Shown here: positions 51,601-61,683 of the stretch, in pieces
Layout: each line of letters begins with the position of its first letter
How positions within the stretch are numbered: position 1 is the stretch's first letter
Assembly (NCBI RefSeq): GCF_036320965.1
Contig: NC_092234.1
Location: 41,977,532 to 42,041,531, forward strand
Source of the DNA: Panulirus ornatus
Taxonomy: Eukaryota; Arthropoda; Malacostraca; Decapoda; Palinuridae
Length of the DNA stretch: 64,000 nt
Direction of reading: 5' to 3'
Program-made: the position numbers and the translations under genes
The notes under the pieces: model-generated
Told to the model about the DNA's origin: nothing
The model's database searches: none
The model's input: the letters and a program-made list of their open reading frames with translations, nothing else

Positions 51601-54600
51601 CCCTGATTATAAATTCAACTGCTACACTACTCACTCTTGCATTCAAAACACCTATCACCAATACTCGATCTCTTGCATCAAAACTGCTGACACACTCAGA
51701 CTTGCCTCTCTTCCATATATCTTTTGCAGCTAGAGGCATAAGCGAGAATAATCACACACCATTCGTAATCCATTTTAATATTTACTCTCATCAGTGTCAG
51801 GCTGCCTTCCTTACTCTTCCACACAATCACACCATTATTCCCTCAGCAGCAATGCTACCCCCCTTCCTTAGGTCTCCTCCTAACACTAGCCCCTGATTTT
51901 ACCTCTTAAGATATTTCCAAACTGTTCTTCCCTTTCGTCTTTAACTTTGTTCCACTGATAACTAGAACATCAAGGTTTCTATCTTCATTCTACCTATCTC
52001 TCCCTTCTTTTCATTGTCGTTATATCCACATACAATCAAACAACCCAGCTTGATTGAGGAGAAAGGTTATTTTTCACTTAGATCCTTATTCCAATTCAAT
52101 TTTTAGAAATTAGAATATAAGAAGGGAAGGGTGTCCAGACCCCACCTACAGCCCATATCAGATGACCATGATTAGGGCATTCATTCAGCTACCACAGAAT
52201 ATGACCTCTGTCACTAATGAAATTAATAGCAGTACCTAACATTAAATTCTTTCACTTGATTTCATTCCAATTAGATCTTGACAAAGTTCATTGATATGCC
52301 TTACCTAAGGGCAGAGATATTTTGTTGTAAATAAACCACTCTTTTTGTGTGTTTCAGGCAAACAAATTTAATTTTACAGTGTACGAATGATACGAAGGAT
52401 TCATTAGACGTGTGGGGAGAAACACGTGGAATGCACAGAAGTGTATATGTAAGTACATTATGCATAAATGAATGCTTGGAAAGATTTCTGCTGTTTATAA
52501 GTTTTCTACGATGAACACAACTTTTGGGCCCAAAGTGAACATTGTAAAGTCATAAAACTGTGCTTTATTATTATTTATATTATCAGCATAATGGTTAATG
52601 CCATATTGTTAAGACTTGGGTTCATAGGGCATTAACATTAATCCATCTGAGCATCTGTTTAGCATACAATCCCATAATATGTTCTCATGTCACACCCTTA
52701 GATTCCCACTGCAACAGCTACATTTAACTTTTTTGATGCATGTCATAAAATTTATTGTTATTAAACATACTAAAGTATTTATTTCTGAAGTATGTGTTTG
52801 AATTTAGTATCCACATTTTTTACACTACATTGTTGTAATGCCAAATTTCATCACTTTAAGAATTTCATTTACAATTTGCCCAGTATTAATTAAAGGTCAC
52901 ACAGACTTTTAAGGATTTACCAAGGCTGTTACCCCCATTCCTTACATCTTTTCAGTGATAAAATAATAGAATTTTTATTTGGTTTCGAAATGTATAGGCC
53001 TCCATGACATTTTTGTGTAGACTTTCCAATGTACAGAAAAAATAAAGGCTCTCGAATCAGGTAATAATGTGTAGGATTCCACCAAAAGCATATTTTGCCT
53101 GGAGAAATAGACATGGTTGAAGAAATTTGATCACACAGAGAACATATGAAATATTGTAAGGTATAAGCTGCAGCCATAGTGAATGGGAAAACATATGGCA
53201 GATGATAAGGTGGTCTGTAAGTTTCATTGTAGTACAGTAAAAGGTCTGAGGAGGAGAGATAGACCAGAGAAGAGATGGATAGATGGAGTGTGAGCATTAA
53301 TGAAAGGAAAATTTTAAAGAATTTTTGGTATGGCAGTGGTCTCAACAAATGTATCACCATATTAGTACACTGGACACGGGTTTAGAATGTGCATGAGTGA
53401 TGTTTTAGGGGCTGTATGTACCTGATCCACTGTAGTAGATTGGAAATGGAAAGATTGTAATAATTACTGAAAGGTTTAATGGAGAATTTTCATTTGTGTT
53501 AGTGTGACAGTTCATTACCAAACTCCATTTTTGCCAAGATATATGCTTGCATTACCAAACCCCATTTTTGCCAAGATATCTGCTTGCTCATGCATCACAA
53601 AGCTCATTTGCCTTTTAAGGAAGAGGGGTTTTGATGAGAGTTTATTTCTCTGCTGCGGCATGAATAATCTGAAATAACTAACTTCATCTGCTTGCTTGTC
53701 TTTGATTCATGTAAACCTAGACTTCATTTTAGAGGTAAGAGGGGAATGTCATCATTATGGGTATACTTGGCAACCTGATACTCTTGGGAATAGTGTTATC
53801 ATCTGAGTAGTTTACTGTAGTTGATGTTTAGTTTATCCTTTTTTCTCTTTATCATGTTAGGTGAGTTGCATCTCACTCCATTGGCCATATGCACCATTAC
53901 ATACAATTCTTCCAGTCAGAATACTTTATTTTTGAAAACAACAATGACCCTTATAATTTGAAACATGTTGGAGGACAGCATATATCTGGGATGAGTCACC
54001 TGAAAATAAAAGGGTAAGCTGGGTAAGCAGACATTTTTTTCAAGCCTTTATGCTGACTATATATCAGTATTTGGTTCCTCTGTAGTAAACTCAAGCATTC
54101 TCATTTTCAGAAAATTACTTTAATTTCTCGATGTGCCTGTGTTGATGGTTGTGGCACCCCAATTCTTCCTCATGGAATGTCCGTTGGTTCATTTCTGCTT
54201 CTGTTGCTGCTATTATTTGTTGCCACGTATCTTTTTGTGGGACTTATGTATCGTCGCTATGTAATAGGAGCACGAGGATTAGAGCTGATGCCACATTTAA
54301 GTTTTTGGATGGATTTCCCATTTCTTGTTCAGGTAAGGTCACATTGCCTTATTTTATTGGTGTACTGATTTATTCAAGTTTTATATACATTTATATGTAT
54401 TAGACTGTTTTCCTTTTTACATTAGGATAGTTTGGTTATAAGTTTTTGTTTTAGGTAAAAAGTTATATTTATTTGCATTGTTGAACACTTTCCAGATTAT
54501 TGCTTCCACATTTGGGAGTGCTGCATTGGTCCAAATAAAGAAATGAAGAAAGGGGGAAATATTTTTCATTCTTAGAAAAAGAATGAGTGTTAGAATCAAA

Positions 54601-57600
54601 AGTGGAAGAAAAGTGAGTTGAAGATTGTAGAGTGGGGTCATCAGCATAAGAGTGAATATGTTTAGAGGATGAATATCATTTATGTAGTAAAGAAAGAACA
54701 TAGATAATATAACAGTATCCTGTGGGATACCACTGTTAGCAGTGTAAGACAGATATGTCACTTCATGGGTGACTTATGTGATATAATAACTGTAAAGGAA
54801 ATTATGCTGTAAAAAACAGAGAGAAGTGGAAACACTAATGGAAAGAAGTTTAGTAAGAGAGGAATTTTGCTTCACCCTTTCAAATACTTAAGAGATTCCT
54901 AGGTCCATGACAAAAGATTCACCAGGTTCTCTAAGAGAGGAGGCTAGAGGTGGGTCATGTAGGAGAGAGGACTGATAATCCATGCACTGTAAAAATATTT
55001 CTGGTGATTTGAAAGAAGAGACTGGAATTCTGAATGCTTAAATAGATAAAGTTAAGAAGAGCTTCTAAGACTTTAGTGATACAGAAGTTAGAGTGATGGA
55101 ACAGTAGTAAGGAGTAATAAGGGTATGAAAAGTCTTGTTTCTTAGGGATGGGCTAGATCAAGGCATCCTTCCAAGAAAAATGAAAGGATTGATCTCTTAC
55201 ATAGAAGTAAAATAGGTGAGCAATTACTGAAACTAGCTCAGGGGCATACTTTTTATTTAAATTTTGACATGGCATACCATCTGGCACATTCACCCTGCCC
55301 ACCAGTTGCTGAGAGAATTTGGAGGACCATGTTCAAGGAGATTATAGTAAAGCATAGGTTCAGAATGTTCCGAAGTAGAGTTAAAGTAAAATAAGGTGAT
55401 GAGAAGAGGCTTTATCTGGTGGAAAGTTAGCTATAAATTGATCAGGCCAGAATAGAGGAGGAATGGTTGAATTCCAAAAGTTGTTGACAATGCCTTTGGT
55501 TAAGGACATTAAAAAGGATTGATCCATCCTTATGTAGCTTTGTATCCCTACTAGATAGAGCTGAGTTGAAAGTGGTCCAGCTTATCAGTCTTCCCACTTA
55601 ATCCACTTTCTTTGTGCTACAATGTTGGTTCACTTTCCTTCATGTATAAGGTATTTGTTTTTACTCCAGAGAGCTGGCTGCTTGTGTTCCCCACTATTAG
55701 CTAGACCATACAATACTCGGTAAGCTACTTTGTCATTTGATTACTGCATAGCCACTGGCAACTCAAGAGTGGGCCTTTTTGAGAACTGTTACTTTCACTA
55801 CTCCTCAAAGCTTTGGAACTCTCTACCCTCTCATAACTTTCCTATTGACTGTGACCTGACATGTTTTAAAAGACAGCTTTTTTTAATTCCTCCAATAATT
55901 GTATATGCTTTTCCACATCTCTTCTTTCTTCCTTTCAGTAACCTCTAGATACTTCAAATAAGGCCCAGCTTTGATGTAGACTTCTAACCATAACTGGAGC
56001 CTCCAACTTAGAAAGAGTATTGAGTGATGGGATGAAGTAAAGTTGTTTGTTAAAGAGAAAAGGGAGGTGTTTGGATGATACTTACAAGGAAAGAGTGTAA
56101 ATGACTGGGAGATGTTTAAAAGAAAGCAGCAGGAGGTCAAGAGGAAGGAATGTTCAAGGGTTGAAAAAGAGGGCAAATGAGAGTTGGGGTGAGAGAGTAT
56201 CATTAAACTTTAGGGAGAAGAAAAACATGTTTTGGAAGGAGTTAATAACGATTGAAAGACGAGAGAACAAATGAGAACATCAGTGAAGGGGGGAAGTAAT
56301 AACAGGTAGTGATGAAGTGAGGAGATGGAGTGAGTATTTTGAAGGTTTGTTAAATGTGTTTGATGATAGAGAGGCAGATGAAGGGTGATTTGGTTGTAGT
56401 GGTGTGCGAAGTGAGAGGGTCAGGGAGAATGGTTTGGTTAAGAGAAAAGAGGTTGTGAAAGCCTTGCTTATGATGAAATCCAGCAAGGTTGCAGGTTTGG
56501 ATAGTATTGCATTTGAATTTATTAAGATTGGGGTCGATTATGTTGTTGATGGATTATGGATTATGGATGATTGGCAGAATGCGTGTTTAGTGCCATTGTA
56601 CAAAGGCAAAGGGATAAAGGTTATTATTCAAACTACAGAGGCATAAGTTTGTTGAGTATTCCCATAAAACTGTGTAGGAGGGTATTGATTGAGAGGGTGA
56701 AGGCACGTACAGAGCATCAGATTGGGGAGAAGCAGTATAGTTTCAGAACTGGTAGAGGATGTGTGGATCAGGTGTTTGCTTTGAAGAATGTGTGTGTGAG
56801 AAATATTTAGAAAAACAGATGGATTTATACGTAGCATTTATGGATCTGGAGAAGGCATATGATAAGGTGGATAGAGATGCTTTGTGGAAGGTCTTAAGAT
56901 ATATGGTGTGGGAAGTAAGCTCCCAGAATTAGTGAAAAGTTTTTATCAAGGGTATAAGGCATGTGTATTAGGAAGAGAGGAGAGTGACTGGTTCCCAGTG
57001 AAAGTTGGTCTGCGGGAGGGGTGTGTGATGTCTCCATGGTTTTTTTATTTGTTTTTGGATGGGGTGGTTAGGGAAGTAAATGCAAGAGTTTTGGAGAGAG
57101 GAGCGAATATGCAGTCTGTTGTGGATGAAAGGGCCAGGGAAGTAAGTCAGTTGTTGTTTGCTGATGATACAGCACTTATGGCTGATTTAGGTGAGAAAGT
57201 GCAGAAGTTGGTGACTGAGTTTGGAAAAGTGTGTGAAAGGAGAAAGTTGAGAGTGAATGTGAATAAGAGCAAGGTTATTAGGTTCAGCAGGGTTGAGGAA
57301 CAAGTTAATTGGGATGTAAGTTTGAATGGAAAAAAATTGGAGGAAGTGAAGTGTTTTAGATATCTGGGAGTGGACTTAGCAGTGAATGGAACCATGGAAG
57401 CAAAAGTGAGTCACAGGGTGGGGGAGGGGGCAAAAGTTGTGGGAGCGATGAAGAATGTGTGGAAAGAGAGAGCATTATCTCAGAGAGCATAAATGGGTAT
57501 GTTTAAAGGAATAGTAGTTCCAACAATATTATATGGTTGTGAGGCATGGGCTATAGATAAGGGTTGTGCAGAGGATGGTGGATGTGTTGGAAATTAAATA

Positions 57601-60600
57601 CTTAAGGACAGTATGTGGTGAGGTGGTTTGATTGAGTAAATAATGAAAGGGTAGGAGAGGTGTGTGGTAACAAAAAGTGTGGTTGAGAGAGCAGAAGAGG
57701 GTATGTTGTAATGGTTTGGACATATGGAGAGAATAAGTGAAGAAAGATTGACAAAGGGGGTTTATGTGGCAGAGGTGGAGGGAACAAGGAGAAGCGGGAG
57801 ACCAAACTGGAGGTGGAAGGATGGAGTGAAAAAGATTTTGAGTTATCAGGGCCTGAACATACAGGAGGGTGAGGGGTGTGCAAGGAATAGAGTGAATTGG
57901 AATGATGTGTTTACTGGGGTCAATGTGTTGTCAATGGACTGAACCAGGGCATGTGAAACATCTGGGGTAAATCATGGAAAGGTCTGTGGGGCCTGGATGT
58001 GGAAAGGGAGCTGTGGTTTCGGTGCATTACACATGACTGCTAGAGACTGAGTGCGAACAAATGTGGCCTTTTTGGTCTGTTTTTCAGGCGCTACCTCACT
58101 GAAGCAGGGAGTGGCTCTGGCAATGGATTGAAGGCAAGTATGAATATGTACTTATGTATATGTACATGTTTATGAGTGGATGGGTTATTCTTCGTCTGTT
58201 TCCTGATGCCACCTCGCTGACGTGGGAAATGGCAATCAAGTATAATGGAATAGAATTAATTGATAGGGTTGATAGAGATGCTTTGTGGAAGGTTTTAAGA
58301 ATATATGGTGTGGGAGGCAAGCTCCTAGAAGCAGAGAAATTTTTATCAGGAGTGCAAGGCATGTTTACGACTGGCAAAAGAGGAGAGTAATCGGTTTGCA
58401 GTGAAGGTTGGTCTGCAGCAGGGGTGTGTGATGTCACCATGGTTTTTTAATATGTTTATGGACGGGGTGATAGGGAGATAAATGCAAGTATGGAGTCTTT
58501 TGGGGATGAGAGGGCCTGGGAAGCGAGTCAATTATTGTTCACCACTGATACAGCACTGGTGGTTGACTTGAGTGAGAAACTGCATAAGTTGGTGACTGAG
58601 TTTGGAAAAGCATGTGAAAGGATGAAGTTGAGAGTAAGTGTGAACAAGAGCAAGTTAGTTGCAATGTAAGGTTAGAGAAAAAGTGGAGTAAGTGAAGTGT
58701 TGTAGATATCTGGGAGTTGACTTGGCAGCAAATGGAACCATGGAAGCCGAAGTGAGTCATAGGAATGGGGAGATAGCAAAGGTTCTGGGAGTAATGTAGA
58801 ATGTGAGGAAAGAGATAACGTTATCTCGAAGAGCAAAAATGGGTGTGTTTGAAGGAATAGTAGTTCCAGCAATATTATATGGTTGCGAAGCATGGGCTGT
58901 CGATAGGGTTGTATGGAGGGAGGTGGATATGTTGGAAATGAAATGTTTGAGGACAGTATGTGGTGTAAGGTAGTTTGATCAAGTAAGTAATGAAAGAGCA
59001 AGAGAGATGTGTGGTAATAAAAAGAGTGTGGTTGAGAGAGCAGAAGAGGGTGTGTTTAAATGGTTTGGACATATTGAGAGAATCAGTGAGGAAAGGTTGA
59101 CAAAGAAGATATATGTGTCAGAGGTGGAGGGAACAAGGAGATGTAGGAGACCAAACTGGAGGTGGAAGGATGGAGTGAAAAAGATTTTGAGCGAATGGGA
59201 CCTGAACATGCAGGAAGGTTAAAGGCTTGCAAGGAATAGAGTGAATTGGAACGATCTGGTACACCTGTGTTGACTTGCTGTCGGTGGACTGAACCAGGGC
59301 ATGTGAAACATCTGGGGTAAACTATGGAAAGGTCTGTGGAGCCTCAATGTGGATAGGGAGCTGTGGTTTTGGTGCATTACACATGACAGCTAGAGAATTA
59401 TTGTGTGTGGATGTAGCCTTTTTTGTCTGTTTCCTGTTTCCTGTTTAAATGGTTTGGACATAGTGAGAGAATCAGTGAGGAAAGGTTGACAAAGAAGATA
59501 TATGTGTCAGAGGTGGAGGGAACAAGGAGATGTAGGAGACCAAACTGGAGGTGGAAGGATGGAGTGAAAAAGATTTTGAGCGAATGGGACCTGAACATGC
59601 AGGAAGGTTAAAGGCTTGCAAGGAATAGAGTGAATTGGAACGATCTGGTACACCTGGGTTGACTTGCTGTCGGTGGACTGAACCAGGGCATGTGAAACAT
59701 CTGGGGTAAACTATGGAAAGGTCTGTGGAGCCTCAGTGTGGATAGGGAGCTGTGGTTTTGGTGCATTACACATGACAGCTAGAGAATTATTGTGTGTGGA
59801 TGTAGCCTTTTTTGTCTGTTTCCTGGCACTACCTTCCTGACACAGAGGGTGACCATGCTGTTTCCTGTGGAGTGGGGTGGCGAGGTAGCGCTAGGAAAAA
59901 ACAAAAAAGGCCACATTTGTTCACACTCAGGCTCTAGCTGTCATGTGTAATGCACCAAAACCACAGCTCCCTTTCCACATCCAGGCCCCACAGGCCTTTC
60001 CAGACGCTTCACATGCCCTGGTTCAATCCATTGACAGCACATCGACCCCATTATACCACATCTTTCCAATTCACTCTATTCCTTGCAAGCCTTTCACCCT
60101 CTTGTATGTTCAGGCCCTGATCACTCAAAATCTTTTTCACTCGATCCTTCCACCTCCAATATGTATGCGTGTACATGAGTGGATGGGCCTTCCTTTGTCT
60201 GTTTCCTGACTTTATCTCATCTACACGGGAAACAGCGATCAAGTATGATAAATGAATAAAAAATTATATTAATTGAAGAAAAAAAACAAGTCAAAGCACA
60301 TTTTTATGGAAATTTACTTAACTGTGAATTACTATTTTGCAATGATTTTGAGTAGAAATTGAAAATAGAATATGAATCTGGATTTGGAAAGAGTTTCATC
60401 GCCTTATACATTTAGCCTTAGATGTACAGAGCATGATTAGATGATCAGACTACCTTATGTTGCATATACATTTTACATTTGTGTTAATAAATTTTTCCAG
60501 TAATGATCTCTGCCAATTACATACCTTTCTTCTTATGATAGTTTGTAATTAGATAAATTTTTTCTTTTCAGGATGGTTTTTTCTTCCTTGTTAAATGTGG

Positions 60601-60631
60601 ACATGGTGATGTGACTTATGAAAGAATATGA
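45528..60631 (+). CDS. M6PR-family (cation-dependent mannose-6-phosphate receptor-like) type I membrane protein
   Basis: Joining exons 45528-45676, 46814-46931, 47841-47959, 52358-52448, 54111-54332 and 60572-60631 gives 759 nt, 252 residues, with every junction GT/AG and in phase. Layout: signal peptide (1-19), luminal MRH-type domain (about 24-175) with N-glycosylation sequons at N32, N58, N113 and N139, one membrane span (about 183-205), and a 47-residue cytosolic tail. The juxtamembrane stretch YVIGARGLELMPHLSFW parallels the vertebrate M6PR block (VVGAKGMEQFPHLAFW), which fixes the family. Members carry lysosomal enzymes between Golgi and endosomes. By alignment the pocket Glu (E150) and Tyr (Y159) are kept, but the Gln and Arg positions appear as N100 and T129. 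The vertebrate C106-C141 disulfide partners are both absent. The tail lacks acidic-dileucine and ends YERI, a possible YxxI sorting signal. Introns of 0.9-6.2 kb carry LINE relics. Ligand specificity is unproven. Confidence 0.85.
45677..46813 (+). other. M6PR-like intron 1
   Basis: 1,137 bp, AT-rich. No mobile element or RNA gene recognised. Confidence 0.7.
46814..46931 (+). CDS. M6PR-like exon 2
   Basis: Acceptor TTTCTTTTCAG, donor GTTGCT|GTAAGT. Encodes 39 codons including YSYNPCYSYVYPP and the SCSKNVA segment of the MRH domain. Confidence 0.87.
46932..47840 (+). other. M6PR-like intron 2
   Basis: 909 bp, AT-rich. A short partial duplication of a TTATTTTTATTATAATGAGCAG-like segment lies near 47,236-47,315. 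No element identified. Confidence 0.7.
47841..47959 (+). CDS. M6PR-like exon 3
   Basis: Acceptor ATCCATAG, donor GACAC|GTAAGT. Encodes VCQSSAQGYINIG and the WIVSYYNANGD strand typical of MRH folds (W...Y..GD). Confidence 0.87.
49030..49475 (+). mobile_element. CR1-like LINE ORF2 C-terminal relic
   Basis: The plus strand encodes GTKLIPPLRNLGYKERLKQL, LRGDLIQVFKILNKFD and, after a frameshift near 49,230-49,290, CFFSYRCVEHWNKLPSDTVN and FKSYLDKYF. This order is the standard C-terminal region of CR1-like non-LTR elements (RATKLIP...YEERLK...RRRGDLI..FK...F..R....WN.LP..VV.A...N.FK..LDK). The reverse transcriptase proper is missing. Confidence 0.75.
51185..52035 (-). pseudogene. RTE-like LINE endonuclease relic
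   Basis: The minus strand shows the apurinic-type endonuclease half missing from the other copies. An N-terminal GTKLKTKGK block (consensus ETKLKGKGE) lies near 51,941-51,960, a VIGVLNARVSSVAVE block (consensus GDLNARVG) near 51,610-51,650, and a C-terminal GGKSDHYLVEARI block with the catalytic SDH motif near 51,345-51,385. The expected Glu of the first block and Asp of the second are replaced (G and V), and several stops and frameshifts occur. The copy ends before the reverse transcriptase. Confidence 0.72.
52358..52448 (+). CDS. M6PR-like exon 4
   Basis: Acceptor TGTGTTTCAG, donor GTATAT|GTAAGT. Encodes LILQCTNDT and GETRGMHRSVY. The last residue is the conserved pocket Tyr. Confidence 0.87.
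52449..54110 (+). other. M6PR-like intron 4
   Basis: 1,662 bp. Contains a 41-bp tandem duplication near 53,512-53,590 (ATTACCAAACTCCATTTTTG). A minus-strand open frame at 52,929-53,360 has no recognisable domain. Confidence 0.65.
54111..54332 (+). CDS. M6PR-like exon 5 (membrane span)
   Basis: Acceptor CATTTTCAG, donor GTTCAG|GTAAGG. Encodes the end of the MRH domain (RCACVDGC), the SVGSFLLLLLLLFVATYLF span and the GARGLELMPHLSFW block. The SVGS before the span is also found in vertebrate M6PR. Joining it directly to exon 4 aligns without a gap, so no exon is missing between them. Confidence 0.9.
54440..55560 (-). pseudogene. Jockey-like LINE reverse-transcriptase relic
   Basis: On the minus strand, starting near 55,295, PDGMPCQNLNKKYAPELVS matches the Jockey block PDGIPxxVLKxCAPELA. 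It continues through ALIQPIPKK near 55,170 and SGIPQDTVILSMFFLYYIND near 54,700 (consensus GVPQGSVLSPxLFLLYIND). The YADD region that should follow is degraded. Stops and frameshifts are numerous, so the copy is old and non-functional. Confidence 0.72.
55735..55950 (+). mobile_element. Jockey-like LINE 3' end
   Basis: The plus strand encodes DYCIATGNSRVGLFENCYFH, KLWNSLPSHNFP and DLTCFKRQLF. It is homologous to the fragment at 44,238-44,480. It lies head-to-head with the minus-strand Jockey relic and is therefore a separate or inverted piece. Confidence 0.7.
56040..58105 (+). pseudogene. RTE-like LINE copy 4 (older, subfamily II)
   Basis: It begins with diverged sequence including a [24 protein letters not shown] block (near 56,180) and continues across several frameshifts: VKALLMMKSSKVAGLDSIAF (56,450-56,520), NYRGISLLSIPIKLCRRVLI (56,630-56,690), LREGCVMSPWFFYLFLDGVV (57,010-57,070), and FADD (57,157-57,168). 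The C-terminal RISEERLTKGVYVAEVEG lies near 57,730-57,785. A stop at 57,490 and others break it. The 3' tail CTGTGGTTTCGGTGCATTAC leads to a degenerate terminal module near 58,088-58,110. It extends further 5' than the other RT-bearing copies. Confidence 0.8.
58190..59441 (+). pseudogene. RTE-like LINE copy 5, truncated and decayed
   Basis: A terminal module (58,195-58,225) is immediately followed by LIDRVDRDALWKVLRIYGVG, so this copy joins a LINE tail to the middle of an RT. It continues through a decayed active site (near 58,530-58,560 FADD has become FTTD-like), a thumb block, and the RISEERLTKKIYVSEVEGTR block at 59,085-59,140, to the tail at 59,430. Confidence 0.75.
59053..59825 (+). repeat. 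389-bp tandem duplication of LINE 3' end
   Basis: 59,053-59,441 and 59,442-59,825 are direct copies with only three visible substitutions (ATATTGAG/ATAGTGAG, CCTGTGTT/CCTGGGTT, CTCAATGT/CTCAGTGT), about 99% identical. The junction has a short TTTCCTG repeat, consistent with microhomology-mediated or unequal duplication. Confidence 0.92.
59877..60160 (-). mobile_element. RTE-like LINE 3' fragment (subfamily II), inverted
   Basis: Starts on the plus strand with GCGAGGTAGCGCTAGG (the terminal module in reverse) and continues into the reversed 3' tail and the end of the frame. It lies tail-to-tail with the plus-strand duplication. Confidence 0.75.
60163..60248 (+). mobile_element. isolated LINE/SINE 3' tail
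   Basis: TGAGTGGATGGGCCTTCCTT, CTGTTTCCTGAC and a degraded module ACACGGGAAACAGCGATCAA end in an A/T-rich tail. It resembles the tail at 58,165-58,240. Confidence 0.55.
60572..60631 (+). CDS. M6PR-like exon 6 (terminal)
   Basis: Acceptor TTTTCTTTTCAG. Encodes DGFFFLVKCGHGDVTYERI and a TGA stop at 60,629-60,631. The opening DG continues the conserved LV-x-DG of the family across the intron. Confidence 0.87.
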   Translation, partial: DGFFFLVKCGHGDVTYERI

Positions 60632-60873
60632 GGGAGTTGTTCCATGGTTTATGACTCCAATGTTTCATTGAGACAAAATCAAATGTGATACTTAAGTGTC
60701 TGATTACTATTTATGACTAACTGTTATAGTTGTATCTTGTGATAATAGATTTTGTCAGAGACATTCCATTTAGATAAGATTTGATCTATTTTTTGATATT
60801 TTGTACTTCATATATGTGACCATTTGGCTATATCTTCTAGCAAACAGCATGTTGTCATTTTGATTGTTGTTTT

Positions 60874-60879
60874 AATAAA
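60874..60879 (+). terminator. candidate polyadenylation signal AATAAA
   Basis: AATAAA lies 243 bp after the stop codon and is followed by a GT-rich segment (TTTTGTGTGTAA) about 15 bp downstream, as expected for a cleavage site. Confidence 0.6.
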
Positions 60880-61424
60880 AGAATATAACTTTTGTGTGTA
60901 ACTAGTTAAACCTTGATGGGAACAGGCATCAGAGATATAGTTAGGTGTATAGTTAAACCTTGGAATATTAAATACTGTAGTACAGTACATAACAGAACAG
61001 TGTAGACAGATACTTTCTGATGACTTTTCTCATAGCAGTATATCATTTTGAAATTTTTTTTTACTAAGATTTTACTTTGAACTGAGAAATATTTTTGTAT
61101 AAGTTTGTGAGAGATTTAGAACTTAAGTTCTACAGACAACATGAAAGCTAAGAATTGTTTAAGGTAGATAGGCAAATCTTTCCTTTTGATTGTATTATTA
61201 ACCAATATAGAGATGTTTTCTTTATAGTTTTTTGCTGAATAGTAGCAGTAAAGTATACCTAACCTAACCCTTAGGTACTGGGTAAGTATGTGTCCACATC
61301 TTGAAATAGATTAGAAAAAAATTAGTTTTTAAAATTTTGTTTCCCCAGATAAAATGATTATAGAATAAAAGAAATACATGAAAAAGCACCCGAGAAAGAC
61401 AAAGAATATGCTAACATAATTCAA
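60880..61424. other. unassigned AT-rich stretch
   Basis: Downstream of the M6PR-like gene. No gene recognised. Confidence 0.35.
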
Positions 61425-61427
61425 ACC

Positions 61428-61645
61428 CCTGGGGATAGGGGAGAAAGAATACTTCCCATATATTCCCTGCATGTCACAGAGATGACTAAAAGGGGGAGGG
61501 AGCAGGGGGCTGGAAATCCTCCCCTCCAGTTTTTACTTTTCCAAAAGAAGGAGCAGAGAATGGGGCTAAGTGAGGATTCTCCCTCAAGGGCTCGGGTATG
61601 TTTTTAATGCTACCTCGCTAAAGTGGGAAAAGGCAAATATGTATG
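61428..61645 (+). mobile_element. SINE-like element A, copy 3
   Basis: Plus-strand copy: CCCCTGGGGATAGGGGAGAA, the GACTAAAAGGGGGAGGGAGC block, TTTTCCAAAAGAAGGAGCAG, and the 3' module as ATGCTACCTCGCTAAAGTGG. It is followed by (TA)n. More diverged than copies 1 and 2. Confidence 0.75.
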
Positions 61646-61683
61646 AATATATATATATATATATATAATTTTTTTTATATTAT

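Larger units (their letters stand above)
47960..52357 (+). other. M6PR-like intron 3
   Basis: 4,398 bp. Holds a plus-strand CR1-like 3' relic and a minus-strand RTE-like endonuclease relic, listed separately. The remainder, including 49,640-51,180, is unassigned. Confidence 0.7.
54333..60571 (+). other. M6PR-like intron 5, packed with LINE relics
   Basis: 6,239 bp. Most of the intron is retroelement-derived: a Jockey-like relic on the minus strand, a Jockey-like 3' end on the plus strand, two diverged RTE-like copies, a 389-bp tandem duplication and an inverted RTE-like fragment, each listed separately. Confidence 0.75.

Noticed and set aside
52929..53360. 143-codon minus-strand frame in intron 4
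   Set aside because: It is AT-rich with no recognisable domain and lies antisense inside an intron. It is not convincingly LINE-derived by eye.
53916..54013. Possible extra exon of the M6PR-like gene between exons 4 and 5
   Set aside because: An acceptor-like TTCTTCCAG opens an in-frame stretch, but the available donor at GGGTAAGC gives a phase that creates a stop in exon 5. Joining exon 4 directly to exon 5 aligns to the family without a gap.
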